64,000 bases of DNA from OLB17 sp040289905 (GTDB lineage: Bacteria; Acidobacteriota; Blastocatellia; Pyrinomonadales; Pyrinomonadaceae), in assembly GCA_040289905.1 (NCBI GenBank), contig PSMA01000012.1:16717-80716 (forward strand), in the 5' to 3' direction. Below, piece by piece: positions 52,745-61,933 of this stretch. The translations under genes and the position numbers were made by a program. The notes under the pieces were generated by a model. That model worked only from the letters and a program-made list of their open reading frames with translations. It did no database searches and had not been told where the DNA came from. Positions within the stretch are counted from its first letter, which is position 1, and every line of letters starts with the position of its first letter.

Positions 52745-54715
52745 TTAGAGCGCCCGCGTCTGACGAAGGCGGGAAATCATCCCCTCGAACTCTTCCAGCG
52801 TCATCGTTCCGATGTCGCCCTGTTTTCTTTCGCGGACCGCAACCAAGCCTTCATCTCTTTCTCGGTCTCCGAGAATTAGCATAAATGGCACTTTTTTTAA
52901 TTGCGCCTCGCGGATTTTTGCTCCAATTTTATCGGAGCGGAGATTTGCTTCTACCCGAAACCCTTTTGCTGACAGCTTTGCGACAATGAGTTCCGCGTAT
53001 TCGTTAATTCGATCGGTGATCGGCAAAATTGATACCTGGACCGGCGCGATCCAAAGCGGAAATGCTCCTGCATAGTGCTCGATAAGTACACCGAAAAACC
53101 TTTCGACCGAACCAAAAAGAGCCCTGTGGACCATCACCGGCCGATGACGAAGATTGTCTTCACCAATATATTCTAGTTGAAATCTTTCGGGCAAATTGAA
53201 ATCGAATTGAACCGTGGAAAGTTGCCACAATCGTCCGATTGAATCTTCGACCTTGATATCGATCTTCGGGCCGTAAAATGCGGCTTCGCCTTCGATGCGT
53301 TCATAAGATATCCCGCGGCGATCAAGCGCGCTGCGAAGAGCTTCTTCTGCCCTTTGCCACTGCTCGTAGGTCCCAAGATAGCTTTTGTCTTCTGCCTTGC
53401 CACGAACGCTAAGTTCGACTTTGAAGGTCTGAAAACCAAAGGTCTTGAAAACGTCGTAGGCGAAATCGACACATTGCCCGATTTCGTCAGTCACCTGGGA
53501 GGGAGTACAGAAAATATGTGCGTCGTCCTGTGTGAAGCCGCGGACGCGCATTAAACCGTGCAAAGTTCCCGAAAGTTCAGCTCGATAGACTGTACCAAGT
53601 TCGGCGTATCGGAGCGGTAAATCGCGGTACGAGCGGGGATGCGACCGATAGATCCCAATATGAAAAGGACAGTTCATCGGCTTGAGACGAAACTCCGTCT
53701 CCTCGCCAAATTTCTCCGGCATTCGCATCGGGTCGAAAAGCGAGTCGGCGTAATTTTCCTCGTGGCCTGAGATCTGCCACAGCTGCCGCTTGGCGATATG
53801 AGGCGTAAACACCAGGCCGTAACCGCGTTTGAGAAGTTCGCCGCGGAGATAGTTCTCCATTTCATTACGAACGGCGCCGCCCTTTGGATGCCAGAAAATC
53901 AGGCCCTGTCCATAGTCTTCCTGAATCGAAAAAAGGTCGAGTTCGCGACCAAGCTTGCGGTGATCGCGTTTTTCGGCCTCTTCGCGCTGGCGGAGCCATT
54001 GGTCGAGCTCTTCTTTGGTCGCAAAAGCGGTTCCGTAAATCCGTTGCATCTGTGCATTGGCCGCGTTCCCTTTCCAATAGGCACCCGAGATTGCCAGTAA
54101 CTTAAACGCCTTCAGTTTGCCGGTATCGGGTACGTGCGGCCCAAGGCAAAAATCGATGAATGGAGAGTTGTCGATAAAATAGACACTCGCGGTTTCGTCT
54201 GCTTTTTCAGCGATCAGTTCACATTTGAGGGGCTCGTCGCGGTCACGAAAAATTTCGAGCAGCTTTGCCTTTTCAATTTCTTCCCGCCGATAGGGAAGAT
54301 TTCGCTTTGCCAATTCCTTCATCCGCTTTTCAATCATCGGCAGATCTTCTTCCGTCAGGGTTCTTGGCGCGATGACGTCGTAATAGAAGCCGTATCGGGG
54401 ATCATCCATCAGCGCCGGCCCGACACCGAGCTTCGTCCCAGGGAAGAGATCGAGAACTGCCGCGGCAAGCAAATGGGCTGCAGAGTGACGAATGACCTCA
54501 AGCCCTTCGCGTGAGTCCGAAACGATCGGCTCGATCGAGACAACTTCATCGGCAGCTTCGATTTGCTTATTGAGGTCCACCTCGGCGCCGTTGACCTTCG
54601 CAGCGACAGAGCGTTTTGCAAGTTCGCGGTCAAACGCTTTTATAGCCTCCGCAACCGTAGCTGGCGACGGCAAACTCTTGATCGCCTCTCCAAATTTTAC
54701 GTTGATCTCTGCCAT
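52745..54715 (-). CDS. thrS: Threonyl-tRNA synthetase
   Basis: Class II synthetase charging tRNA-Thr, 656 residues. The TGS domain covers 1-60; the editing domain has VIRHSAAHLLAAAVLDLFPG near residue 76 and the GAYWKGNAANAQMQRIYGTA segment. Catalytic and zinc motifs are MNCPFHIGIYRSHPRSYRDL (zinc Cys and His), YRAELSGTLHGLMRVRGFTQ (motif 2) and RALFGSVERFFGVLIEHYAG (motif 3); the anticodon-binding domain begins WIAPVQVSILPI. It heads the operon with infC, rpmI and rplT. No T-box consensus was seen upstream. Confidence 0.98.
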   Translation of the reverse strand: MAEINVKFGEAIKSLPSPATVAEAIKAFDRELAKRSVAAKVNGAEVDLNKQIEAADEVVSIEPIVSDSREGLEVIRHSAAHLLAAAVLDLFPGTKLGVGPALMDDPRYGFYYDVIAPRTLTEEDLPMIEKRMKELAKRNLPYRREEIEKAKLLEIFRDRDEPLKCELIAEKADETASVYFIDNSPFIDFCLGPHVPDTGKLKAFKLLAISGAYWKGNAANAQMQRIYGTAFATKEELDQWLRQREEAEKRDHRKLGRELDLFSIQEDYGQGLIFWHPKGGAVRNEMENYLRGELLKRGYGLVFTPHIAKRQLWQISGHEENYADSLFDPMRMPEKFGEETEFRLKPMNCPFHIGIYRSHPRSYRDLPLRYAELGTVYRAELSGTLHGLMRVRGFTQDDAHIFCTPSQVTDEIGQCVDFAYDVFKTFGFQTFKVELSVRGKAEDKSYLGTYEQWQRAEEALRSALDRRGISYERIEGEAAFYGPKIDIKVEDSIGRLWQLSTVQFDFNLPERFQLEYIGEDNLRHRPVMVHRALFGSVERFFGVLIEHYAGAFPLWIAPVQVSILPITDRINEYAELIVAKLSAKGFRVEANLRSDKIGAKIREAQLKKVPFMLILGDRERDEGLVAVRERKQGDIGTMTLEEFEGMISRLRQTRAL

Positions 54716-55019
54716 TTTTAACCGACCGCCGAAAGTCGCGTAATCTGCAATCGATAATTACAGAAAACGGGCTGACTATCTGGTCTGCAAAAGTATGAAC
54801 CTAATTTCGGTTCGTCCTTGTAAATAACGAAATACAAACTTCCTATCAAGATCGGATCCGGTAAAAGCGACTTTGCAGTGCAGCATCTCAATGTTCTCCA
54901 TCGGCCGCCCAAGGGTCGGAGGTTTTGTTCTCCGGATAACTCTCTATTGCAAAGTTCTTCGAAAGCGTCTTACCGAAAACTTGAATCGTGCCGAATATTT
55001 ACTTCGGCGTTCGCAAAAA
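54716..55019. other. thrS upstream region, no gene seen
   Basis: About 300 bases between thrS and tRNA-Val that must contain the promoter of the thrS operon. A small hairpin GAACC/GGTTC lies at 54797-54813. The T-box sequence (AGGGUGGNACCGCG) used by Firmicutes for synthetase control is absent, as is any obvious anticodon-like operator arm of the E. coli thrS type. No open frame is convincing. Confidence 0.45.
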
Positions 55020-55094
<75 letters not shown>

Positions 55095-55187
55095 ACAATC
55101 CGTTTTCGCTCAACGAAAAGCGAAGCTAAAGAATGGCAAAAATGGTATTTTCTGTCAAGACCCTGCTTCAATATCAGTCAATCGGAG

Positions 55188-56141
55188 TTACTGTGCCAAC
55201 GTACAGAAACGATGCATTGCTATTGCGACAAGTTTTGCCGTTCTGCCGTCTTCATCGAAATTCGGATTGACCTCGGAAAATTCAATCATTCGAGTGTTCG
55301 CAAGTGAGGCTGCGTATTTAACGAGCTGAATGAACTCACCTGCACGAAGCCCGATCGGCGACGGTGCCGACGTCCCCGGAGCGTCCGCTGAACGGACCGC
55401 GTCGAGATCGAAGCCAAAGAATGTATTCAGCGATTGGCTATGGCGAATGAATTTCTCCTTTACTGCTTCCTTTAGTTCGATGTCCGCCTCGCTTCGTGAG
55501 CGCAACAACTCTAGGCTGATCCGATTTACTCCAATTGAACGAATATAGTCGTAGTAAATTGGGGAGCAGAAATGCGTTTGAAACCCGACTTCAAAAAAAT
55601 ACTCGGGCTTCAGGTACCCCTCGTCCAAGAGCTGCCGATACGGAGTTCCGCTGTTGGGCTCGGGCGCAATCCTTACGTCAAGGTGCGAATCGACGTTAAT
55701 TGCAAGCCACCATTCCGGCCCGAAAACCTCGGCCATCGCTTTCCCGTCGGGATATGAAATATCGTTGCCGCCACCGAGCACTATGCAGCGTTTTCCATCG
55801 CGTAAAACCTGTGCAACGACTTCGGCTTGCGTAGTATGCGTTTCTTCGAGCGTCGACCCGATGACGATATCCCCGAGATCAAAAAGCCGTTTTTGAAGGT
55901 TGAAAGGAGTAAGCCGATAGAACTGTCTACGGATTGCCTGCGGAGCCAAGGCTGCGCCGGCGCGGCCCTGATTTCTTAGGGCGCCTTCGTCTTGCGGACA
56001 GCCGATAATGACTAATTCGGCGTTTTTATATTCGTCCGGTGACGTTTGCACTATTTCACCTAGGCGAGGATCGTTTGGATCGTTTCGGGAGTAAAAAAGC
56101 GACTGATCGGGCCGCGTGGTGAGGCTGAAAATGTCTGTCAT
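55188..56141 (-). CDS. hutG: Formimidoylglutamase, arginase family
   Basis: Arginase/ureohydrolase-fold enzyme placed by context at the last step of histidine degradation, converting N-formimidoylglutamate to glutamate and formamide. The 317 residues include NQGRAGAALAPQAIRRQFYR, CIVLGGGNDISYPDGKAMAE, WLAINVDSHLDVRI and FFGFDLDAVRSADAPGTSAP. In classical members the first metal motif is GG(G/D)H; here His is replaced by Asn (GGGND), and NVDSHLD replaces DAHxD. The remaining Asp ligands are present. It follows hutU by 34 bases on the same strand. The metal site may hold one or an altered pair of manganese ions. Confidence 0.85.
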   Translation of the reverse strand: MTDIFSLTTRPDQSLFYSRNDPNDPRLGEIVQTSPDEYKNAELVIIGCPQDEGALRNQGRAGAALAPQAIRRQFYRLTPFNLQKRLFDLGDIVIGSTLEETHTTQAEVVAQVLRDGKRCIVLGGGNDISYPDGKAMAEVFGPEWWLAINVDSHLDVRIAPEPNSGTPYRQLLDEGYLKPEYFFEVGFQTHFCSPIYYDYIRSIGVNRISLELLRSRSEADIELKEAVKEKFIRHSQSLNTFFGFDLDAVRSADAPGTSAPSPIGLRAGEFIQLVKYAASLANTRMIEFSEVNPNFDEDGRTAKLVAIAMHRFCTLAQ

Positions 56142-56175
56142 ATCGCGGATAGTATTTGACGGTTTGCAGTGGATG

Positions 56176-57840
56176 TCAACTATCTCGAGGCACCGGTCGC
56201 ATTGGAATTTTTACTTTATGCTTTTCGGCAAACTCGATCGACTGCCTGTAGCCAGCATCCGCGTGCCGGATAATCCCCATCCCGGGATCCGTCGTCAGAA
56301 CGCGTTCGATGCGTCGGGCCGCTTCTGGTGTTCCGTCTGCGACGATTACCTGACCGGCGTGAAGTGAATATCCGATACCAACGCCGCCGCCATGATGAAC
56401 CGAGACCCAGGTCGCGCCGCCGACCGCGTTTATTAGAGCATTCAGGTAGACCCAATCGGCGATTGCGTCCGAACCATCGATCATTGCCTCTGTTTCGCGA
56501 TTCGGTGAAGCGACGGATCCACAGTCAAGATGATCACGGCCAATCACGATCGGCGCCTTTAGTTCTCCAGAGGCGACCATTTCGTTGAATTTAAGTCCAG
56601 CCTCCGCCCTTTCGCCATAACCAAGCCAGCAAATTCTTGCCGGCAATCCCTGAAAGGAAATTCGCTCACGAGCCATTGTAAGCCAGCGCGCAAGGTGATC
56701 ATTTTCCGGAAAGAGATTCATAACCGCATCCTCAGTTTTGTAAATATCTTCCTTGTCGCCGGAGAGCGCAACCCAACGAAATGGCCCCTTACCTTCGCAG
56801 AAAAGTGGACGAATGTAAGCAGGAACGAATCCAGGATATTCGAAGGCATCTTTGACTCCGGCATCGTAGGCTCGCTGGCGAAGATTATTGCCGTAATCGA
56901 ATACAACCGCGCCGCGGCGGCGGAACTCAAGCATTGCTTGCGTATGTCGTGCAATCGATTCCATTGCTCGCTGTTCGTATTCAGACGGGTTCGATCGGCG
57001 CAAGGTCTTTGCTTCCTCGAGCGTCAGGCCAGCCGGGATGTATCCGTAAAGCACATCGTGGGCGGAAGTCTGATCGGTAACTACGTCCGGAAGTAATCCA
57101 CGTTCAAGCAGCTTCCAATGAATTTCTGCGGCATTTCCCAAAAGTCCAATCGACAAGGGACGGGCGCATTTCCGAGCGTCTTCGGCGGTCTCGATTGCCT
57201 CATCAATATCTTCAACGCTCGTATCCAATTGCCGGAGCTCGAGGCGCCGTCGGATCCGCCAAGGATCGACTTCAACGATGATTCCGACACCGCCATTGAA
57301 CGTAATTGCCTGCGCTTGCGCTCCACCCATTTCCCCCAGCCCGGCTGTCAGTACTAGCTTTCCGGCGAGCGAACCCCAGCCATGCTGTCGCGCCAGCGAG
57401 CCGAAAGTTTCGTATGTGCCTTGCAAAATACCCTGTGTACCGATATAAATCCACGATCCGGCTGTCATTTGGCCGTACATCATAAGGCCTGCCTGCTCGT
57501 ATTTTTCAAATTGTTCCTGAGTCGCCCAATGCGGGACGATGTTTGAATTTGCAAGCAGGACTCTCGGCGCGTCCGGATACGTTCGAAAGATGCCGACAGG
57601 TTTTCCGGATTGAACTAGGAGGGTTTCGTCTTCGTTTAACGATCGCAGCGATTCGAGGATTGCATCGAATGCTTCCCAGTTGCGAGCGGCTTTGCCACGG
57701 CCGCCGTAAACGATGAGATTTTCGGGGTCAAAAGCGACTTCGGGATCCAGATTGTTTTGGAGCATTCGGTAAGCTGCTTCAATCAACCAGTTTTTACACG
57801 TCAGATTTGTTCCGGTTGGGGCTTTGACAAAACGTTTCAT
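56176..57840 (-). CDS. hutU: Urocanate hydratase
   Basis: NAD-dependent urocanase converting urocanate to 4-imidazolone-5-propionate. The 554 residues from ATG 57840 (MKRFVKAPTGTNLTCKNW) match the family; the frame is open to 57852. Signatures are NLIVYGGRGKAARNWEAF, YIGTQGILQGTYETFGSLAR, AGLGEMGGAQAQAITFNGGV, the active-site Cys region (RICWLGYGERAEAGLKFNE) and WVSVHHGGGVGIGYSLHAGQ. It is divergent from hutI, with 115 bases between start codons, and is followed by hutG. Confidence 0.98.
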   Translation of the reverse strand: MKRFVKAPTGTNLTCKNWLIEAAYRMLQNNLDPEVAFDPENLIVYGGRGKAARNWEAFDAILESLRSLNEDETLLVQSGKPVGIFRTYPDAPRVLLANSNIVPHWATQEQFEKYEQAGLMMYGQMTAGSWIYIGTQGILQGTYETFGSLARQHGWGSLAGKLVLTAGLGEMGGAQAQAITFNGGVGIIVEVDPWRIRRRLELRQLDTSVEDIDEAIETAEDARKCARPLSIGLLGNAAEIHWKLLERGLLPDVVTDQTSAHDVLYGYIPAGLTLEEAKTLRRSNPSEYEQRAMESIARHTQAMLEFRRRGAVVFDYGNNLRQRAYDAGVKDAFEYPGFVPAYIRPLFCEGKGPFRWVALSGDKEDIYKTEDAVMNLFPENDHLARWLTMARERISFQGLPARICWLGYGERAEAGLKFNEMVASGELKAPIVIGRDHLDCGSVASPNRETEAMIDGSDAIADWVYLNALINAVGGATWVSVHHGGGVGIGYSLHAGQVIVADGTPEAARRIERVLTTDPGMGIIRHADAGYRQSIEFAEKHKVKIPMRPVPRDS

Positions 57841-57955
57841 AAGTAAAATCAATAGAATCGATAGTAACGCCGAGCGTATCGAACTAACTATTTTAAGCGA
57901 TTATCCGAATCGGAGGCTAATTTGTGGTAATATCTTCGCTTGTTTTTTTGCTTTT
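57841..57955. promoter_or_regulatory. Divergent hutU/hutI control region
   Basis: Only 115 bases separate the divergent hutU and hutI start codons, so promoters for both halves of the hut cluster must lie here. The region is A/T-rich. GGAGG at 57912-57916 is followed by GTG 57924, which opens a 26-codon hydrophobic frame overlapping the hutI start in another frame. TAATAT at 57928-57933 resembles a -10 box. No clear HutC-type palindrome was recognised and no hutC gene is in the window. Confidence 0.5.
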
Positions 57956-59251
57956 ATGCAATCTAGTGCGGACTTCGTTCTATTCAATGCGGGCCAGTTA
58001 TTGACGATGGCCTCCGGCCGGGAACCGCTTCGCGGGCCAAGGTTGCGGCAAATAAGAATCCTTCAGGATGGCGGAATCGCAGTCGGGCAAGGGAAAATCC
58101 TCGAGGTTGGAAAATCGTCTTACATTCGGCGAAAATTTCGGGCCAACAAAGAATTCGACGCAGGCGGCCGGGTGGTTTCGCCCGGATTTGTCGATCCGCA
58201 TACTCACATAGTTTATGCTGGCGACAGGCTCGATGAGTTCGAGCTGAGAATCCAAGGTGCAGATTATCTGGAAATTCTCCACGCAGGCGGCGGAATCATT
58301 TCAACGGTCCAGAAAACGAGGATGGCGACTTCAGATGAGTTAGTCGGTGAAGGTATGCGGCGGCTAGATAAAATGCTTGCCTGCGGAACAACGACGGCTG
58401 AAATAAAAACTGGCTACGGACTCGATACTCAATCCGAATTGCGAATGCTCCGTGTAATCGAAGAGCTCGATAAACAACATCGGGTAGATATTGTGCCGAC
58501 GTTTCTTCCCGCACACGCAATTCCGACAGAATATCGCGAAAGACCGGATCACTACGTAGACTTAGTCTGCCGAGAAATGATTCCAGCCGCTTGGAACTGG
58601 TATCGAACGTCGCGCTTTTTTTCAAAGAGAGTTCCGTTTTTTGCGGATGTGTTTTGTGAAAAAAATGCCTTCGATGCACGCCAACTTCGCCAGATTCTCG
58701 AAACTGCTTGCGATTTAGGATTTAGACTCAAGGCTCATACGGACGAATTCACCAACCTTGGTGCAAGTCGCGTCGCTATCGAGCTCGGGGCGACATCTAT
58801 CGACCACCTGGACGAAATCACAGTGGAAGATATCGAACAGCTTGCTGCCTCTAAAACGGTTGCAGTCGTTACGCCAACCGTAAATTTCAATTCTGGAGCC
58901 TTAAAGTTTGCAAATGCTCGAGCGCTGATCGATACAGGCTGCGCCGTCGCGCTTTCAACCGATTTTAATCCGGGATCAGCGCCGTGTCCCTCGATGCCAA
59001 TGGCGATAGCGATTGCGTGTCGCTATCAGCGTTTGCTTCCTTCGGAGGCTTTTGCATCAGCAACGATCAATGCGGCTCATGCGATCGGGCTTGGTGAAAG
59101 CGTCGGATCGCTGGAGCCAGGTAAAAGCGCGGACTTTGTGGTTTTTGACTGCAATGACTTTCGACAGATAGCATACGAATTCGGCGGAAGCTTGATTCTG
59201 AAGGTCTTCAAGCGGGGAACAGAAATTTTACGGGATCAAATCGATGAATGA
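57956..59251 (+). CDS. hutI: Imidazolonepropionase
   Basis: Amidohydrolase-fold enzyme opening imidazolone-5-propionate to N-formimidoylglutamate. The start ATG 57956 (MQSSADFVLFNAGQLLTMAS) matches the family; the open frame reaches back to 57824 inside hutU, which is not plausible. It has 431 residues. Metal motifs are VSPGFVDPHTHIVYAGDRLD, KAHTDEFTNLG, DHLDEIT and LSTDFNPGSAPCPSM. A ribosome site is not obvious close to this ATG. It overlaps hutH by eight bases. Confidence 0.96.
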   Translation: MQSSADFVLFNAGQLLTMASGREPLRGPRLRQIRILQDGGIAVGQGKILEVGKSSYIRRKFRANKEFDAGGRVVSPGFVDPHTHIVYAGDRLDEFELRIQGADYLEILHAGGGIISTVQKTRMATSDELVGEGMRRLDKMLACGTTTAEIKTGYGLDTQSELRMLRVIEELDKQHRVDIVPTFLPAHAIPTEYRERPDHYVDLVCREMIPAAWNWYRTSRFFSKRVPFFADVFCEKNAFDARQLRQILETACDLGFRLKAHTDEFTNLGASRVAIELGATSIDHLDEITVEDIEQLAASKTVAVVTPTVNFNSGALKFANARALIDTGCAVALSTDFNPGSAPCPSMPMAIAIACRYQRLLPSEAFASATINAAHAIGLGESVGSLEPGKSADFVVFDCNDFRQIAYEFGGSLILKVFKRGTEILRDQIDE

Positions 59252-60806
59252 AATAACAATCGATGGGGAAAGCCTTACGTTCGATTCGGTTCTTGCCGTA
59301 GCCTATGGAAAGCCGGGCTCACCTGCGGTACGACTTTCGAAAAGTGCCGCTCAAAAAGTTGAACGAGCTGCAGCTGCGGTGGATCAACTTATCGAGCGAG
59401 GTGAGGTGGCGTACGGAATTACGACAGGTTTCGGCGCGTTTAAGGATCGAATGATTAGCCGAAACGAGGTCGAAGAACTTCAACGAAACATTGTGCTCAG
59501 TCATTCGGTTGGTGTCGGGCCTGAATTCGATGAGCCGACGGTCCGCGCCGTTATGCTGATCCGCGCAAATACGCTGGCCCGTGGTTTTTCCGGCATCAGG
59601 AGTGAAACGCTCGAGCTCATCCTGCAATTACTCAATCGAGGCGTTCATCCAGTGATCCCGTCGAAGGGGAGCCTTGGCGCTAGCGGCGACCTTGCTCCGC
59701 TTGCTCATTTTGCCGCTGTGCTGATGGGCGAAGGCAGGGCGAAATATAATGGCGGTGAATTGGGCGGTGCGGAAGCTCTTCGCTTGTGCGGCCTTGAACC
59801 AGTTCGCCTAAAGGCAAAAGAAGGGCTCGCTTTGACGAACGGCACGACCGTAATGACGGCAATCGGTCTTATCGAGACGGCCCGCGCAAAACGACTTGCG
59901 GATTTGGCCGATATCGCCGGTTCGATGACGCTCGAAGCGTTAAACGGCACGGTTGCCGCGTTCGATGATCGGATCCATCGTCTGCGCCCACATCCGCGAC
60001 AAATCGAGTGCGCTGCAAATTTGCGTCAAATACTGACTGGCAGCGAATTTGTCCGTGACTTTGATCCGCGAAATATTCAGGACGCCTATACGCTCCGCTG
60101 CATTCCTCAGGTTCACGGCGCGTGTCGGGATGCGATTGCCTATGCAGAATGGCTGCTGAACCTTGAGCTCAATGCCGTAACGGACAATCCCCTAATTTTT
60201 CTTAATTCCGATGAAAGCAAACCGGATATCGAGGTCTTGAGCGGCGGTAATTTTCACGGCGAACCGCTTGCGATCGGCTTCGACTATTTGACTATCGCGC
60301 TAACAGAGCTCGGGAATATAAGCGAGCGGCGGACTATGCGGCTAACCGATGAGGCCTCGAATTCTCACATTCTCCCTGCCTTTCTAACCGAAAAGGGCGG
60401 CCTTAATTCTGGTTTTATGATCGTCCAGTACACAGCAGCAGCTCTTTGTGCCGAAAACAAAGTTTTATCGCATCCTGCGAGCGTCGATACCATTCCAAGC
60501 TCAGCGAATGTTGAAGACCATGTCTCAATGGGAGCAACCGCCGCGCTCAAGCTACGCTTAGTAGGTGACAATCTTTCTGATATTCTCGCTATGGAGCTTT
60601 TGTGCGCAGCGCAGGCTGTTGATTTGCGGCGAAAGCGAGCCGGGTTCGATTTGCAGCTCGGAAAGGGGACGGCGCCGATCTATCAGCAAATCAGGAAAAG
60701 GGTTCCTTTTATCGAATCCGACGAATATCTTAAAGACTACATCGAGGCTTGCCGGAAAATTGTTAGCGATTTCGTCCGGATGGAAATTGAGAATGGGAAG
60801 AAATAA
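59244..60806 (+). CDS. hutH: Histidine ammonia-lyase
   Basis: Converts histidine to trans-urocanate and ammonia, the first step of the hut pathway. The MIO cofactor forms from Ala-Ser-Gly in GSLGASGDLAPLAHFAAVLM near residue 145. Other signatures are GITTGFGAFKDR, TNGTTVMTAIGL, QDAYTLRCIPQVHGACRDAI, SGGNFHGEPLAIGFDYL and QYTAAALCAENK. Length of 520 residues is normal. It overlaps hutI upstream (8 bases) and the VanY-like lipoprotein gene downstream (14 bases). Confidence 0.98.
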   Translation: MNEITIDGESLTFDSVLAVAYGKPGSPAVRLSKSAAQKVERAAAAVDQLIERGEVAYGITTGFGAFKDRMISRNEVEELQRNIVLSHSVGVGPEFDEPTVRAVMLIRANTLARGFSGIRSETLELILQLLNRGVHPVIPSKGSLGASGDLAPLAHFAAVLMGEGRAKYNGGELGGAEALRLCGLEPVRLKAKEGLALTNGTTVMTAIGLIETARAKRLADLADIAGSMTLEALNGTVAAFDDRIHRLRPHPRQIECAANLRQILTGSEFVRDFDPRNIQDAYTLRCIPQVHGACRDAIAYAEWLLNLELNAVTDNPLIFLNSDESKPDIEVLSGGNFHGEPLAIGFDYLTIALTELGNISERRTMRLTDEASNSHILPAFLTEKGGLNSGFMIVQYTAAALCAENKVLSHPASVDTIPSSANVEDHVSMGATAALKLRLVGDNLSDILAMELLCAAQAVDLRRKRAGFDLQLGKGTAPIYQQIRKRVPFIESDEYLKDYIEACRKIVSDFVRMEIENGKK

Positions 60807-61758
60807 AATCGCAAGCGCCTCAATACTGTTTGGGCTTGTAACGGCATTCACCGCGTGCTGGAACTTGGGCTCGGGAGCTTCACATTCGGTCGCGACCACG
60901 CCTTCGATTTCAGTGCAATTTGAAAATCGACAGTCGGCATCACCTTCGCGGACCCCATCCGACAGCAAGCGGACTCGGGCCGACAATGCAAACGCTAATA
61001 ACGCGATGAAAGAAACACTCGGCGCGTTTCGCGCTAACTTGCCAGTAGATTTCGAAGAGCCGATAGATCCGTCCGGGGAACTCTTACTCCGCGAATATGG
61101 AGCCGTTTTTCTTGCGCGCGGCGGTGCGATTCCGCCAAAGAAAGTCGTTTTCAAGGATGAAGCCGACGTCCGCGCATTCCAGGATACGCTCAAGATCGAA
61201 AAACTGTCCTTAGGCGGTCACGAGCTCGAGTTACAGGCCGCGGCAGCCGCTGCATTGAAACAGGCGGTCAAAGATGCCGCTAAATCCGGGCTTAAAATCA
61301 CCCCGCGCGGTGCAGATTCCGCTCGCCGGACATATTCACAGACTGTTGAGCTTTGGGCTAGTCGCGTTAAGCCTGGCTTAGTTTATTGGTGCGGGAAGGG
61401 CCGCATATCGACCCAGGACGCAGAAAGAATACGCACGCTATCGCCGTTTGAACAGGTTCCGATAATTCTTGACCTCGAAAAAAAGGGGATTTACTTTTCA
61501 AAGGATTTTTCAAAATCGATCATTTTCTCGGTTGCACCGCCCGGAGCGTCGCAGCATTTATCGATGCTTGCGCTCGACATAGCCCAGTTCGACGATCCGC
61601 GGATTCGCGAAATAATGGCGAAATTTGGCTGGTTCCAAACCGTCGTATCTGATCTGCCGCATTTCACGTTTTTAGGTGTCAGCCGGGCGGAGTTAAGCGG
61701 TCTCGGTTTGAAAAGAGTTGAAACTGGCGGACGCGAGTATTGGGTGCCCGATATTTGA
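60793..61758 (+). CDS. Lipoprotein with VanY/M15-like peptidase motifs
   Basis: Lipoprotein of about 321 residues; ATG 60793 gives a signal with lipobox-like LVTAFTAC, whereas the frame open to 60565 lies inside hutH. After a Ser/Thr/Asn linker there is a helical segment (HELELQAAAAAALKQAVKDA). The C-terminal domain reads GASQHLSMLALDIAQFDD and then LPHFTFLGV about 30 residues later, matching SxHxxxxAxD and the final His of M15 D,D-carboxypeptidases. Peptidoglycan stem-peptide hydrolysis is the likely role, by motif only. It overlaps hutH by 14 bases but has no evident link to histidine use. Confidence 0.62.
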   Translation: MGRNKIASASILFGLVTAFTACWNLGSGASHSVATTPSISVQFENRQSASPSRTPSDSKRTRADNANANNAMKETLGAFRANLPVDFEEPIDPSGELLLREYGAVFLARGGAIPPKKVVFKDEADVRAFQDTLKIEKLSLGGHELELQAAAAAALKQAVKDAAKSGLKITPRGADSARRTYSQTVELWASRVKPGLVYWCGKGRISTQDAERIRTLSPFEQVPIILDLEKKGIYFSKDFSKSIIFSVAPPGASQHLSMLALDIAQFDDPRIREIMAKFGWFQTVVSDLPHFTFLGVSRAELSGLGLKRVETGGREYWVPDI

Positions 61759-61777
61759 GGAAAAACCGTGATTTTTG

Positions 61778-61853
61778 TGGCGGGGCGTAAGAGATTTGAA
61801 CTCCTGACACCCGGTTCCGAAGACCGGTGCTCTATCCACTGAGCTAACGCCCC
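61778..61853 (-). tRNA. tRNA-Arg(TCG)
   Basis: Complete cloverleaf on the minus strand. Acceptor GGGGCGT pairs fully with ACGCCCC, then discriminator G and an encoded CCA. The D arm is TAGCTCAGTGGATAGAGC. The anticodon stem CCGGT/ACCGG encloses CTTCGGA, anticodon TCG, reading CGA (and possibly other CGN) codons. The T arm contains AGTTCAAATCT. Length is 76 bases with CCA. Confidence 0.95.
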
Positions 61854-61933
61854 GCAAGGCGAGCTTTCATTCTATCGATTTGCCGCAGGGGAATCAAATC
61901 AATGCGCGTTCCAACTCGGCGCCGACCCGACCG

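Noticed and set aside
52136..52879. 247-codon plus-strand open frame opposite infC and the thrS end
   Set aside because: Shadow of infC/thrS; it includes the reverse complement of the infC ribosome site.
54716..55019. T-box or thrS-type operator upstream of thrS
   Set aside because: The T-box consensus is not found on the minus strand, and no tRNA-Thr-like arm could be folded.
60558..61193. 211-codon minus-strand open frame over the hutH/lipoprotein junction
   Set aside because: Antisense to both genes and without known features.
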